The notes under the pieces were generated by a model, which saw only the letters and a program-made list of their open reading frames with translations, had not been told where the DNA came from and searched no databases. Positions 51,630 to 61,235 of a stretch of DNA of 64,000 bases are shown in pieces. This DNA is from GCA-002793235 sp965267355 (GTDB lineage: Bacteria; Bacteroidota; Bacteroidia; Flavobacteriales_E; Vicingaceae): assembly GCA_965267355.1 (NCBI GenBank), contig OZ253956.1, forward strand, positions 1,674,001-1,738,000, given 5' to 3'. Both the position numbers and the translations under genes were made by a program. Within the stretch, counting starts at the first letter, position 1. Every line of letters starts with the position of its first letter.

Positions 51630-52271
51630 TTATTTGATAGTCTTCAAGTATTCTTCAGCTTTTTTGCTTCCTAATTCTTTTGATTTTTCTAAATCTTTAA
51701 TGGCTTTTTTTGTTTTACCATTTCTATGATAAGATACTCCTCGGTAATAATATAGACCAGCATCTTTTTTATTAACCTTAATTATTTTAGAGAAATAATA
51801 TATGGCAGTTTCATAATCTTCTTCTTCAAAATTTTTCATGCCTTTAGCTCTATTTTTTGAACCAGAACTACTGTTATTATGTACAACAAAATTGATTGGC
51901 ATATTATATTTGACATCAACAGCTTCTCCATTACTTTGCCCAGGTTTCCATTTAGGCATAGCTTTTATTATTTCTATAGCTTGTTCATCCAATAAAGGGT
52001 GAACTCCTCTTGTTACTTTAATACTGTCTAAGTTACCATCTTTTAAAACTATAAAACTTATATAAACTTTCCCTTGAATCCCATTATTTCTGCAATATGG
52101 AGGGTATTTAAGGTTATTACCTAAATATTTGAATAATTCTGCTTGACCTCCTGAGAATTCAGGCATTACGTCAACTTTTTTCCACAACCCACTCTTTGAT
52201 TTTGTAGAATCTTTTTGAGAAAAAGAAAAAAGGGAAAAAACTAAATATGTAACTAGTAGAAAATATTTCAT
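51630..52271 (-). CDS. TonB C-terminal domain plus TPR protein (C)
   Basis: 213 residues. Signal peptide ending FSFSQ, TonB-C domain (MPEFSGGQAELFKYLGNNL, GKVYISFIVLKDGNL, PKWKPGQSNGEAVDVKYNMP) and then two TPRs (AKGMKNFEEEDYETAIYYFS, GLYYYRGVSYHRNGKTKKAI). Domain order equals protein A on the opposite strand. It begins on the base after the icmF stop, so it may be read from the icmF transcript. No functional link to B12 chemistry is apparent. Confidence 0.8.
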   Translation of the reverse strand: MKYFLLVTYLVFSLFSFSQKDSTKSKSGLWKKVDVMPEFSGGQAELFKYLGNNLKYPPYCRNNGIQGKVYISFIVLKDGNLDSIKVTRGVHPLLDEQAIEIIKAMPKWKPGQSNGEAVDVKYNMPINFVVHNNSSSGSKNRAKGMKNFEEEDYETAIYYFSKIIKVNKKDAGLYYYRGVSYHRNGKTKKAIKDLEKSKELGSKKAEEYLKTIK

Positions 52272-55200
52272 TTACATATTCCTTCTATACTGCCCACCCA
52301 CCTCAAACAAGGCATCTGTAATTTGCCCTAAAGAACAATACTTGCTTGCTTCCATTAAGAACTCAAAAATGTTTTGGTTTTGGATAGCCGCATTCTGCAC
52401 TTTGTTAAGCTCTTCTTGTGCTTTGGCTTCGTTACCTTTATGTAACTCACCCAACATGCTAATTTGGTATTGCTTTTCTTCTTGGGTAGCTCTAATAACT
52501 TCTGCAGGTACAATAGTAGGGGAGCCCTTACTGCTTAAGAAAGTATTTACGCCAATAATTGGGAACTCACCAGTGTGTTTTAGTGTTTCGTAGTACAAGC
52601 TTTCCTCTTGTATTTTACTACGCTGATACATGGTTTCCATGGCACCTAATACACCACCACGTTCCGTAATTCTATCAAACTCGGTTAATACGGCTTCTTC
52701 TACCAAGTCAGTTAACTCCTCAATTATAAACGAACCTTGTAATGGGTTTTCGTTTTTCGCTAATCCTAACTCACGGTTAATAATTAATTGTATCGCCATG
52801 GCTCTTCTTACCGATTCTTCGGTTGGTGTAGTAATGGCTTCATCATAAGCATTGGTATGTAAAGAGTTACAGTTATCGTAAATCGCATACAATGCTTGTA
52901 GTGTAGTTCTAATATCGTTAAAGTCAATCTCCTGAGCATGTAAGCTACGTCCACTTGTTTGGATGTGGTACTTTAACATTTGTGCTCTTGGGTTGGCTCC
53001 GTACTTCTTAGCTAAGGCTTTAGCCCAAATTCTACGAGCTACTCTACCAATAACAGCATACTCTGGGTCAATACCATTACTAAAGAAGAACGATAGGTTA
53101 GGACCAAAGGCATTGATGTCCATTCCTCTACTTAAGTAGTACTCTACATAAGTAAATCCATTAGCCAATGTTAATGCCAGTTGTGTAATTGGATTGGCAC
53201 CAGCTTCTGCAATGTGGTAACCACTAATCGATACCGAATAGAAGTTACGTACTCCATTTTCGATAAAGTATTCTTGTACATCACCCATTAAACGCAATGC
53301 AAACTCCGTAGAGAAAATACATGTGTTTTGTGCTTGATCTTCTTTTAAAATATCTGCTTGAACAGTTCCTCTAACTTTAGTTAAAGTTTCTGCTTTAATC
53401 TTAGCATAAATAGCTGCTGGTAATACTTGGTCACCAGTAACTCCTAATAAGAACAATCCTAAACCATCGTTACCTTCTGGCAAGTCACCTTGGTAAGCTG
53501 GACGGTCAACACCCTTCTCTTTATAGATGGCAGCAATCTTAGTTTCTACTTCTTTTTCTAAGCCATTTTCTTTGATGTACTTCTCACAGTTTTGGTCTAT
53601 GGCAGCATTCATAAAGAAACCTAACAACATAGGGGCTGGACCATTAATGGTCATACTTACTGATGTTGCAGGGTGTGATAAATCAAAACCTGAGTATAAT
53701 TTCTTAGCATCATCTAAACAACAAATCGATACTCCTGAGTTACCAATCTTACCATAGATATCTGGTCTTAAATCAGGGTCGTTTCCGTAAAGTGTTACAG
53801 AATCAAATGCTGTACTTAAACGCTTAGCAGGCATTCCTAAACTAACATAGTGGAAACGTCTGTTGGTTCTTTCTGGTCCACCTTCACCAGCAAACATTCT
53901 GGTTGGGTCTTCTCCTTCACGTTTAAATGGGAACAATCCAGAAGTGTAAGGGAATTCTCCCGGTACATTTTCTTGCAAGCTCCAACGTAAAATATCGCCC
54001 CAACCGTTGTATTTTGGTAAAGCTACTTTCGGAATTTGAGAGTGAGATAAACTCTCTGTATGTGTTTGTATACTTAATTCTTTGTCTCTAACTTTAAACT
54101 TGTATACTGGCTCTTTGTACTTCGTTACTTTGTCTTTCCAGCTTTCAATTATGTTCCAGTTGTGTGGATCAAAATCTAGTTTAATCTTATCGAACTGCGC
54201 TTGTAATACCTTCTTTACATCTGCTTCCTCATCACCCAATGTTTCCATTGTTTTGTTGATGGCAAAAAGTTGATCAGCAATTTCTACTTGCTCGTTTACC
54301 CAAGTATCATAACCTCTATTGTTTTCAGAAATTTCAGATAAGTATCGAGTACGTTTTGGAGGAATCACAAATATCTTTTCAGACATCTCCTTAGTGATTT
54401 CGAAAGTAGAATTTAAATCAGCTCCAGCTTTTTCCACCAACTTATCCATAATCACTTTGTAAAGTGAGTTCATTCCTGGATCGTTAAACTGAGAAGCGAT
54501 AGTTCCATAGACAGGAACATCATCATCAGCCATTTCGAAAGCGTTATGGTTACGCTTGTATTGTTTCTTTACATCTCTAATTGCATCTAATGCTCCACGT
54601 TTGTCGAACTTGTTAACTGCAACTACATCTGCAAAATCAAGCATGTCAATTTTCTCTAACTGAGTGGCAGCTCCAAACTCCGGAGTCATCACATAAAGCG
54701 ATACATCAGAGTGATCCATAATTTCTGTATCAGACTGACCAATACCAGAAGTTTCTAATATGATTAAATCGTACTCAGCAGCTTTTAAAATTTCTAATGC
54801 TTCAGAAACATGTTGAGATAGAGCCAAGTTACTCTGACGAGTAGCTAACGAACGCATGTAAACTCTATCGTTTTTAATGGCGTTCATTCTAATTCTATCT
54901 CCTAATAAAGCTCCACCTGTTTTTCTTTTAGATGGATCAACAGAAACAATAGCAATTGTTTTGTCTGTAAAATCGATTAAGAATCTTCTCACCAATTCAT
55001 CCACCAAAGAAGATTTACCAGCTCCACCAGTTCCAGTAATACCTAAAACAGGAGTGGTAACTTTTTCTGCCATTGCATGCACTTTATCAATTTCTCCTTT
55101 ACTCTCCGTTGGGAAATTTTCAGCTGCAGAAATTAGCTTAGCAATAGATTTTACATCTTTTGCTTTTAAGTGATTTACTTCTCCATTTAGATTCGCTCCA

Positions 55201-55640
55201 GTAGGGAAGTCACACTTTTCTATCATGTCATTTATCATTCCTTGTAATCCCATCTCACGGCCATCGTCAGGATGATAAATTCGTGTAATTCCGTATTCGT
55301 GTAATTCTTTTATTTCTTCTGGTAAGATTGTTCCACCACCACCAGCAAAGATTTTAATGTGCTCACTTCCTTTCTCCTTCAATAAATCATACATGTACTT
55401 TAAGTACTCTACGTGTCCACCTTGGTAAGATGTCATTGCAATTGCATTAGCATCTTCTTCTATGGCGCAGTTTACCACTTCTTCCACACTTCTATCATGC
55501 CCTAAATGAATTACCTCGCAACCTGTTGCTTGGATAATTCTTCTCATGATATTGATAGCTGCATCGTGCCCGTCAAATAGACTTGCTGCAGTTACAATTC
55601 TTACTTTATTTTTTGGAGTATATTTTTCTATTGTTTCCAT
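52272..55640 (-). CDS. icmF: Fused isobutyryl-CoA mutase (IcmF)
   Basis: 1122 residues in the IcmF order. (1) A cobalamin-binding Rossmann domain, ~10-140, with D23-G-H25-D (base-off Co ligand His25) and a GGGG loop at 100-103. (2) A MeaB-like GTPase chaperone with P-loop GTGGAGKSS at 203-211 and VSVDPSKRKTGGALLGDRIRMN. (3) A mutase barrel with LFPFKREGEDPTRMFAGEGG and ISGYHIAEAGANPITQLA. Stand-alone methylmalonyl-CoA mutase has a different loop (YTFRPWT-type), so isobutyryl/n-butyryl-CoA isomerisation is favoured. The GTPase loads adenosylcobalamin. Confidence 0.94.
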   Translation of the reverse strand: METIEKYTPKNKVRIVTAASLFDGHDAAINIMRRIIQATGCEVIHLGHDRSVEEVVNCAIEEDANAIAMTSYQGGHVEYLKYMYDLLKEKGSEHIKIFAGGGGTILPEEIKELHEYGITRIYHPDDGREMGLQGMINDMIEKCDFPTGANLNGEVNHLKAKDVKSIAKLISAAENFPTESKGEIDKVHAMAEKVTTPVLGITGTGGAGKSSLVDELVRRFLIDFTDKTIAIVSVDPSKRKTGGALLGDRIRMNAIKNDRVYMRSLATRQSNLALSQHVSEALEILKAAEYDLIILETSGIGQSDTEIMDHSDVSLYVMTPEFGAATQLEKIDMLDFADVVAVNKFDKRGALDAIRDVKKQYKRNHNAFEMADDDVPVYGTIASQFNDPGMNSLYKVIMDKLVEKAGADLNSTFEITKEMSEKIFVIPPKRTRYLSEISENNRGYDTWVNEQVEIADQLFAINKTMETLGDEEADVKKVLQAQFDKIKLDFDPHNWNIIESWKDKVTKYKEPVYKFKVRDKELSIQTHTESLSHSQIPKVALPKYNGWGDILRWSLQENVPGEFPYTSGLFPFKREGEDPTRMFAGEGGPERTNRRFHYVSLGMPAKRLSTAFDSVTLYGNDPDLRPDIYGKIGNSGVSICCLDDAKKLYSGFDLSHPATSVSMTINGPAPMLLGFFMNAAIDQNCEKYIKENGLEKEVETKIAAIYKEKGVDRPAYQGDLPEGNDGLGLFLLGVTGDQVLPAAIYAKIKAETLTKVRGTVQADILKEDQAQNTCIFSTEFALRLMGDVQEYFIENGVRNFYSVSISGYHIAEAGANPITQLALTLANGFTYVEYYLSRGMDINAFGPNLSFFFSNGIDPEYAVIGRVARRIWAKALAKKYGANPRAQMLKYHIQTSGRSLHAQEIDFNDIRTTLQALYAIYDNCNSLHTNAYDEAITTPTEESVRRAMAIQLIINRELGLAKNENPLQGSFIIEELTDLVEEAVLTEFDRITERGGVLGAMETMYQRSKIQEESLYYETLKHTGEFPIIGVNTFLSSKGSPTIVPAEVIRATQEEKQYQISMLGELHKGNEAKAQEELNKVQNAAIQNQNIFEFLMEASKYCSLGQITDALFEVGGQYRRNM

Positions 55641-55752
55641 GCTCTACCTTTAATCTTCGCATAGCGAAATTACGCTTTTCAGCTCGATTTACCAAGACTT
55701 TGAGTAGCTATAAAAGAGCTTGATTTTAAGGGTGAAATGTAAAAACGAATAA

Positions 55753-55782
55753 AAAAAAGGGACTGATTACAGTCCCTTTTTT
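55753..55782 (-). terminator. Terminator after the OmpA-family gene
   Basis: AAAAAAGGGACTG-ATTA-CAGTCCCTTTTTT, 13-bp perfect stem. On the minus strand a T run follows. Confidence 0.88.
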
Positions 55783-55802
55783 CATTTTACTATTAATTAA
55801 GC

Positions 55803-58292
55803 TTACTCAATTTTCATTTCCACACGTCTGTTTTTCTGACGACCAGCTTTAGTTTTATTACTTGCAATCGGTTTATCTTCTCCAAACCATTCTGTAATAA
55901 TTCTTTCAGCATTTACATCGTTTAAGATTAAGAAGTTCTTAACAGCATTGGCTCTATTTTTAGATAGTTTCATGTTGTTAGATGCTTTACCAACACTATC
56001 GGTGTGACCAGATATTCTAATCTTCCAATCCATTTTCTTTAATAACAACCCAGCTAATTCTTCTAATGACTTGTATGAGCTTTCTTTGATGATTGCTTTA
56101 CCAGTTTCAAACTCCAGATTATCGAAAGCTCGTTTTAAAATCTCCTCTTCTTCAGCCATCAACTCAATTTCAAAACTCTCAGGCTCTAAAGAAGGAGCTT
56201 CATAAGTATACTCAAAGAAATTTAACTCATTACGCGTAGCAATAATGGTGTCATTACCTAAAATAACTTTAATAAATCCTGTACCATCATCTTCTACCAT
56301 CTGGAATAAATGATCTTCATTATTGCCTAACATTGGAAAATGATAGTGAGTTTCATCTTTAGTTAAAGTATCCGTAGATATAATAGTACCATCATTTAAT
56401 ACTTTGTGAAGTAATTTGTAAGGGCAGCCTTTGTTTTCTAGCGGACCTGGAATTTCAGGACAATCATCTTCCTTATCCATTATACCATCGCCATCAGTAT
56501 CAGGGCATCCATTAAATTCTTTCAATCCTGGGTCATCTGGACAATCATCTTCTTTATCCATAATGTCATCACCATCTCTATCTGGACAACCGTTAAATTT
56601 AACCAAACCGGAATCAGTAACACAACTATCATTTTGATCTAAAATGCCATCGTTATCTACATCCGAGCAACCTCTTAGAGCCCATATTCCTGGAATATCA
56701 ATACATTCATCCAACTTATCAGAAACTTTATCATTGTCTCTATCTTTTGGAGCTTTGTATAAAATTGGAATTCGGGCTGCAACATAAATATCAGCACCTC
56801 TTAAATTAACATCGTTTCCAGGAGCCCATAACGGACGTATATCCCCAGTACCTATGCTAAAATAAGCTAAACGTAAGGCTAATCCAGGTCTGAAACCTGC
56901 AGTTCCGTTATATGAAAAAGGAACGGATACTCCCCACATACGGTGATCGAATCTTGGTGTAACAGCTATACTGGTTGGGTAGTGAACAGTATTTTCATCG
57001 TTACCAAACTTCATGTTAATTCTTGAAAAAGCATTGATGTAAAAGTTTTTGTAAATGTGGTAATCTACATCAAGGTTTAAATGCGTAGGTAAATTCATGT
57101 AAAACTCTTGATCATCATTATTAGCAAATGTTACCCAACCGGAATCAGCAAAATTTTGTAGTGTTGAGTCGAGCGACCGGAAACCTTCAGTATTGTCAAA
57201 TTTTTGGAGATCAAATAAACCTGTTTGCATGGTAAAATTATTACTTGATCCTCCCTTTTGATAACGCATACCCCCGATATCGTTTAAAGCTATACCAACT
57301 CTTAATTTGTATTTGTTTTTGTCTCTCATCCATAAATCAGTTTCTCCATCCATATCATACTTGTATTTTTTCCAATCTGGTCTCCATTCGTAAATAATCC
57401 CCATATCAACCCCTAAACCTAATTGTGAAGCAAAATCCAAAATATCATTTCCACTAAATTCTTCATTATCATTGTCAGGTTCGACAAAGCCCCCAAGATT
57501 TTCAGAATACCCGTAGTCAAATGTTGCAGAAAGTGCATTAGCAGTAGTATCATTTTGGATATTGAATGTTAAATCATCTGCATGCAAGTAAGCAGCACCA
57601 ACACCTTGTAAAAATTTAAGTTTACCACCCACTTTAAAGAAGTGTTCGTTTTGATCTGATAATACCTGCGCATAACCTAGGTTATATTCAATCCATGAGT
57701 TCATCGATAAATTAATCTCTTCATCTTGAATTGATTTGTTAAAAAGGTTGGCAAATTCCCATTCGTTGGTTGCAAAACGTATTAATTCGGGAGATGCATC
57801 ATCAGCGTTTAATATACTACGACTTCTTATTTGAAAACTAATTGCTCGTTTTCTGCTAAGGGTAACCATAAAGTTTAATATATCAACTTCTACATTAGCA
57901 AATACTGATCGGTTTTTGTTCCCATTGTCAATTTCAAACATTTGCCCTTTACCTTGACTTTTAAAATGGTTGGTTGAATCAACGGACACTAACTTCTCTA
58001 AATCGCCATTATTTAACCAATCATCAGATTTTGGGTCATCATCATCAAAAGATTTAATCCACCAGTAAGGCATTTTTCTGGTGTTAAAGTGCATGTGATT
58101 TTGGTAAGCACCTCCGTAAACTCCAAATAACAGAATATCTAATTTATATCTGCTATCAGCAATAGACGCAGGGTTAAGATCAGATCCCATTACCCCGGAG
58201 TAGTTACTTTGACGTAATCCGAGAAATTCTTGAGAATAGGAATTAGTAAAAATAAACAGCAACATTATAGTTGCGATAATTAGTTTTTTCAT
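55803..58292 (-). CDS. DUF5723 / TSP3-repeat / OmpA-family outer-membrane protein
   Basis: 829 residues. Signal peptide and then a barrel-type region (FLGLRQSNYSGVMGSDLNPASIADSR, typical of DUF5723). After about residue 540 come thrombospondin type 3 calcium repeats (DRDNDKVSDKLDECIDIPG, DGDDIMDKEDDCPDDPG, DGDGIMDKEDDCPEIPG). A C-terminal OmpA peptidoglycan-binding domain follows (FETGKAIIKESSYKSLEELA, IRISGHTDSVGKASNNMKLS, GRQKNRRVEMKIE). It should tie the outer membrane to peptidoglycan. The gene is monocistronic with a strong terminator. Confidence 0.92.
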   Translation of the reverse strand: MKKLIIATIMLLFIFTNSYSQEFLGLRQSNYSGVMGSDLNPASIADSRYKLDILLFGVYGGAYQNHMHFNTRKMPYWWIKSFDDDDPKSDDWLNNGDLEKLVSVDSTNHFKSQGKGQMFEIDNGNKNRSVFANVEVDILNFMVTLSRKRAISFQIRSRSILNADDASPELIRFATNEWEFANLFNKSIQDEEINLSMNSWIEYNLGYAQVLSDQNEHFFKVGGKLKFLQGVGAAYLHADDLTFNIQNDTTANALSATFDYGYSENLGGFVEPDNDNEEFSGNDILDFASQLGLGVDMGIIYEWRPDWKKYKYDMDGETDLWMRDKNKYKLRVGIALNDIGGMRYQKGGSSNNFTMQTGLFDLQKFDNTEGFRSLDSTLQNFADSGWVTFANNDDQEFYMNLPTHLNLDVDYHIYKNFYINAFSRINMKFGNDENTVHYPTSIAVTPRFDHRMWGVSVPFSYNGTAGFRPGLALRLAYFSIGTGDIRPLWAPGNDVNLRGADIYVAARIPILYKAPKDRDNDKVSDKLDECIDIPGIWALRGCSDVDNDGILDQNDSCVTDSGLVKFNGCPDRDGDDIMDKEDDCPDDPGLKEFNGCPDTDGDGIMDKEDDCPEIPGPLENKGCPYKLLHKVLNDGTIISTDTLTKDETHYHFPMLGNNEDHLFQMVEDDGTGFIKVILGNDTIIATRNELNFFEYTYEAPSLEPESFEIELMAEEEEILKRAFDNLEFETGKAIIKESSYKSLEELAGLLLKKMDWKIRISGHTDSVGKASNNMKLSKNRANAVKNFLILNDVNAERIITEWFGEDKPIASNKTKAGRQKNRRVEMKIE

Positions 58293-58383
58293 TTTAGTTA
58301 GTGTAAATAGTTCTGTTTTGAGACTACTATATTATCCAAATGGTTTAAATTTTTCTAATGTAATCCCTGAGATAATTGGAAAG

Positions 58384-59856
58384 CTAGTTTCTTTTCCAGA
58401 AATATGGAGTAAAAAGTATTGCTATGGTAAATAATTCTAGTCTTCCGAGTAACATTAAAAAAGAAAGTACCCATTTAGCAGCTGTTGGTAATTCATAAAA
58501 TGTATAAGACGGACCAAGTTTACCTATACCAGGGCCAACATTTCCGATAGAGGTTGCCACTGCACTTATTGCTTCATCAAAGTTAACCCCTAAAAAGGTC
58601 ATTACGATAGAGCCGAGTACAAACATAAACAAGTAGAAGAATACAAAAGCTAATAGGTTGTAAATGATTTTTGATGATACTCCTTGTTGATTAAGATGAA
58701 CGGGAACAACTGCATTTGGATGGAGTCTTCGTTTGAATTCTAAAAAGCCATTTTTCATCAATAAAACAATCCTTACGAGTTTCATACCTCCACTGGTAGA
58801 ACCAGCGCTTGCTCCTGTAAATAAAAGTAGGAAGAAAATAAAGGTTACAAATGACCCCCAGGTTGTAAAATCAGTAGTGGCATAACCAGTAGTTGTAATA
58901 ATACTAACTACCTGAAAAAGCACGCCTCTAAAATTTTCTTCGAAGGATTGTGCAGCAGTTTTGTCGAGATATATTACAGTAAGAATTACTGCAACTAAGG
59001 TGAATACTGCAGCAAGGTACCACTTAAATTCATCATTTTGCCAGAACTTTTTGAATTTTAATTTAACCCCAAAGTAGAGTAAGGTAAAGTTGGTTCCGGC
59101 AATAAACATAAAAGTAATAATGATGTATTGCACTATTGGAGTATCAAAGTGTGCTATACTGGCTTGTTTGGTAGAAAATCCACCGGTTGACATGGTTGTG
59201 AGCGCATGGTTTATAGCATCATAAAAATCTAATCCTGCAAACATTAAAAGAATGCACTGTACAATGGTTAATGAAAAGTAAATAATCCATAGCCTTTTAG
59301 CAGTTTCTTTTATTCTTGGATGGATTTTATCTTTGGTTGGGCCTGGTGCTTCAGAGGCAAATAATTCCATACCACCAACACCAAGAAGAGGCAGGATGGC
59401 TATGGTTAATACGATGATACCCATTCCACCTATCCATTGGGTCATGCTTCTCCAAAATAAAATTCCTTTAGGGATAGCTTCAATATCGTTAAGAATTGTA
59501 GCTCCAGTAGTTGTTAATCCAGAAATAGTTTCAAAAAAAGCATCAGTATAGCTGGGTATGGCACCTGATATAACATAGGGAAGGGAGCTAAAAAAAGTCA
59601 TGGCAACCCAACCTAATCCAACAATTAAATATCCGTCTCGTTTACGAACTTCATCATCTTTATGTCTTCTGGTAGAAAATTTAATTCCTAACCCAGAAAC
59701 AAGGGTAATAAGAGAGGAAATGGTTAAACTGTAAAAATCATTTTCTTTATATACCAATGAAATGGGTATGGCTAAACTCATTAATACTCCAGTAATAATA
59801 ATAAGACTACCAACAATGTTGGTTACCACTTTAATATTAATGAGGTGTTTAGGCAT
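58384..59856 (-). CDS. trkH: TrkH potassium uptake protein
   Basis: 490 residues with about ten TM helices and TrkH pore-loop segments: FFETISGLTTTGATILNDIE, ALTTMSTGGFSTKQASIAHF, VSIITTTGYATTDF and AVATSIGNVGPGIGKLGPS, the four pseudo-repeats that form one pore. The N-terminus VVTNIVGSLIIITGVLMSLAIP is as in TrkH. It imports K+ with TrkA. The gene begins two bases after trkA, the usual order in this phylum, and the pair is transcribed together. Confidence 0.95.
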   Translation of the reverse strand: MPKHLINIKVVTNIVGSLIIITGVLMSLAIPISLVYKENDFYSLTISSLITLVSGLGIKFSTRRHKDDEVRKRDGYLIVGLGWVAMTFFSSLPYVISGAIPSYTDAFFETISGLTTTGATILNDIEAIPKGILFWRSMTQWIGGMGIIVLTIAILPLLGVGGMELFASEAPGPTKDKIHPRIKETAKRLWIIYFSLTIVQCILLMFAGLDFYDAINHALTTMSTGGFSTKQASIAHFDTPIVQYIIITFMFIAGTNFTLLYFGVKLKFKKFWQNDEFKWYLAAVFTLVAVILTVIYLDKTAAQSFEENFRGVLFQVVSIITTTGYATTDFTTWGSFVTFIFFLLLFTGASAGSTSGGMKLVRIVLLMKNGFLEFKRRLHPNAVVPVHLNQQGVSSKIIYNLLAFVFFYLFMFVLGSIVMTFLGVNFDEAISAVATSIGNVGPGIGKLGPSYTFYELPTAAKWVLSFLMLLGRLELFTIAILFTPYFWKRN

Positions 59857-59858
59857 TT

Positions 59859-61199
59859 CTAATGAAAGAACTCTTCAATTTCGTGAATAGAATCTGTTCT
59901 GGTAAATACTACAGCTTTATCTCCACCTTGTAATTGAAATCCTCCAAAAGGTATAAATCCTTCATTGCCTCTAATTACTCCAGCAATGTTAGCGGTACTT
60001 GGAATTTTAAGATCACGTAGCGGTTTGGAGGTTATTTTGGTTCCGCCTTTAACATTAAATTCAATAATCTCTCCATCAACTCCGTGTAAGTTAGCAATGG
60101 CAGCTACTTCACCTTTTCTGATAAACTTAAAAATGTTGCTGGCAGCAATCATTTTTTTATTGATTAGTGTATCAATACCAATATTGTGAGAAAGATTAAT
60201 ATAATCTATATTCTCAACGCCAGCAATAGTTTTGCGTACACCATGAGATTTAGCTACCAGCGAAGAAATGATGTTGGTTTCTGAGTTTCCAGTTACAGAA
60301 ATGAAAGCATCCATATCCTCAATACTTTCTTCTTCAAGTGCTTGCACATCTGTTCCATCAGAATTAATTACAAGAGTTTTTTTAAGGTGTTCGGCAATTT
60401 CGGCTGCTTTTCTTTTATTCTTTTCAATTAGAATTACGTTGTAATCTTTCTCTAATAATTCAGCTGTTAAAACACCAATACGACTACCACCAAGTATCAT
60501 TACATTTTTTATTTCGTAGCATTGTTGCCCACAAATGTTGGTGATCTCGTTAATGCTTTCTTTGGTAGAAATGAAGTAAACAATATCATTTTCTCTCAGT
60601 ACCGTATCAGCCTGAACCATTATAGTTTCATCGTCTCTTAATAACGCAATGGGTTTAAAAGATCTATTAGGGTTTAAATGTTTGGTATCAACAACAGAGT
60701 GGTCTTTTAAGGGGGATGATTCAGAAATTGTAATTCCAAATACCTCTAATTTACCACCTTCAAACTCATAGTCATTAGTTAATGCTGACACATTAATTAA
60801 TCGTTTAATTTCCCGGGAAGCTAATTCTACTGGAGATATAATATTATCTACTCCTAAATCATTATAAACTTCACGCATTTCAGAATCAATACCTTCGTAG
60901 TTATTTATTCTGGCAATAGTTCTTGTTGCTCCTAATTTTTTACCATTAATACAAACCAAAAGGTTAGTTTCTTCAGATGAGGTTGCAGCGATTAGCAGGT
61001 CACAATCACTAATTTTTACCTCTTTTAAAATGTGGATATCTCTGGCATTTCCATGAATTCCATAAACATCAATATGAGATTGAACATAATTGAGTCTATC
61101 CTCGTTATCATCTATTATGTAGATGTTTTGAGCTTCGTGAGACATCATTTTAGCTAAATGAAATCCTACTTCTCCTGCTCCAGCAATAACTATTCTCAT
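59859..61199 (-). CDS. trkA: TrkA potassium uptake regulator
   Basis: 446 residues, the full-length two-domain form: RCK/TrkA-N Rossmann domain with GAGEVGFHLAKMM at the N-terminus, TrkA-C (EFEGGKLEVFGITISES), then a second RCK domain with GGSRIGVLTAELL and a final TrkA-C. It binds NAD(H) or ATP and gates TrkH. A TACATTTG promoter-like box lies 24 bp upstream. It is followed by trkH two bases downstream. Confidence 0.95.
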   Translation of the reverse strand: MRIVIAGAGEVGFHLAKMMSHEAQNIYIIDDNEDRLNYVQSHIDVYGIHGNARDIHILKEVKISDCDLLIAATSSEETNLLVCINGKKLGATRTIARINNYEGIDSEMREVYNDLGVDNIISPVELASREIKRLINVSALTNDYEFEGGKLEVFGITISESSPLKDHSVVDTKHLNPNRSFKPIALLRDDETIMVQADTVLRENDIVYFISTKESINEITNICGQQCYEIKNVMILGGSRIGVLTAELLEKDYNVILIEKNKRKAAEIAEHLKKTLVINSDGTDVQALEEESIEDMDAFISVTGNSETNIISSLVAKSHGVRKTIAGVENIDYINLSHNIGIDTLINKKMIAASNIFKFIRKGEVAAIANLHGVDGEIIEFNVKGGTKITSKPLRDLKIPSTANIAGVIRGNEGFIPFGGFQLQGGDKAVVFTRTDSIHEIEEFFH

Positions 61200-61223
61200 A
61201 GCTTATAATAAGATATTATAAAG

Positions 61224-61231
61224 CAAATGTA
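61224..61231 (-). promoter_or_regulatory. Candidate -7 box for trkA-trkH
   Basis: Minus-strand TACATTTG, full match to TAnnTTTG, 24 bp before the trkA ATG. No -33 TTG was identified. Confidence 0.4.
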
Positions 61232-61235
61232 GGAT

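Noticed and set aside
52342..55173. Several plus-strand ORFs inside icmF
   Set aside because: All lie opposite a well-conserved enzyme and show no independent coding signal.
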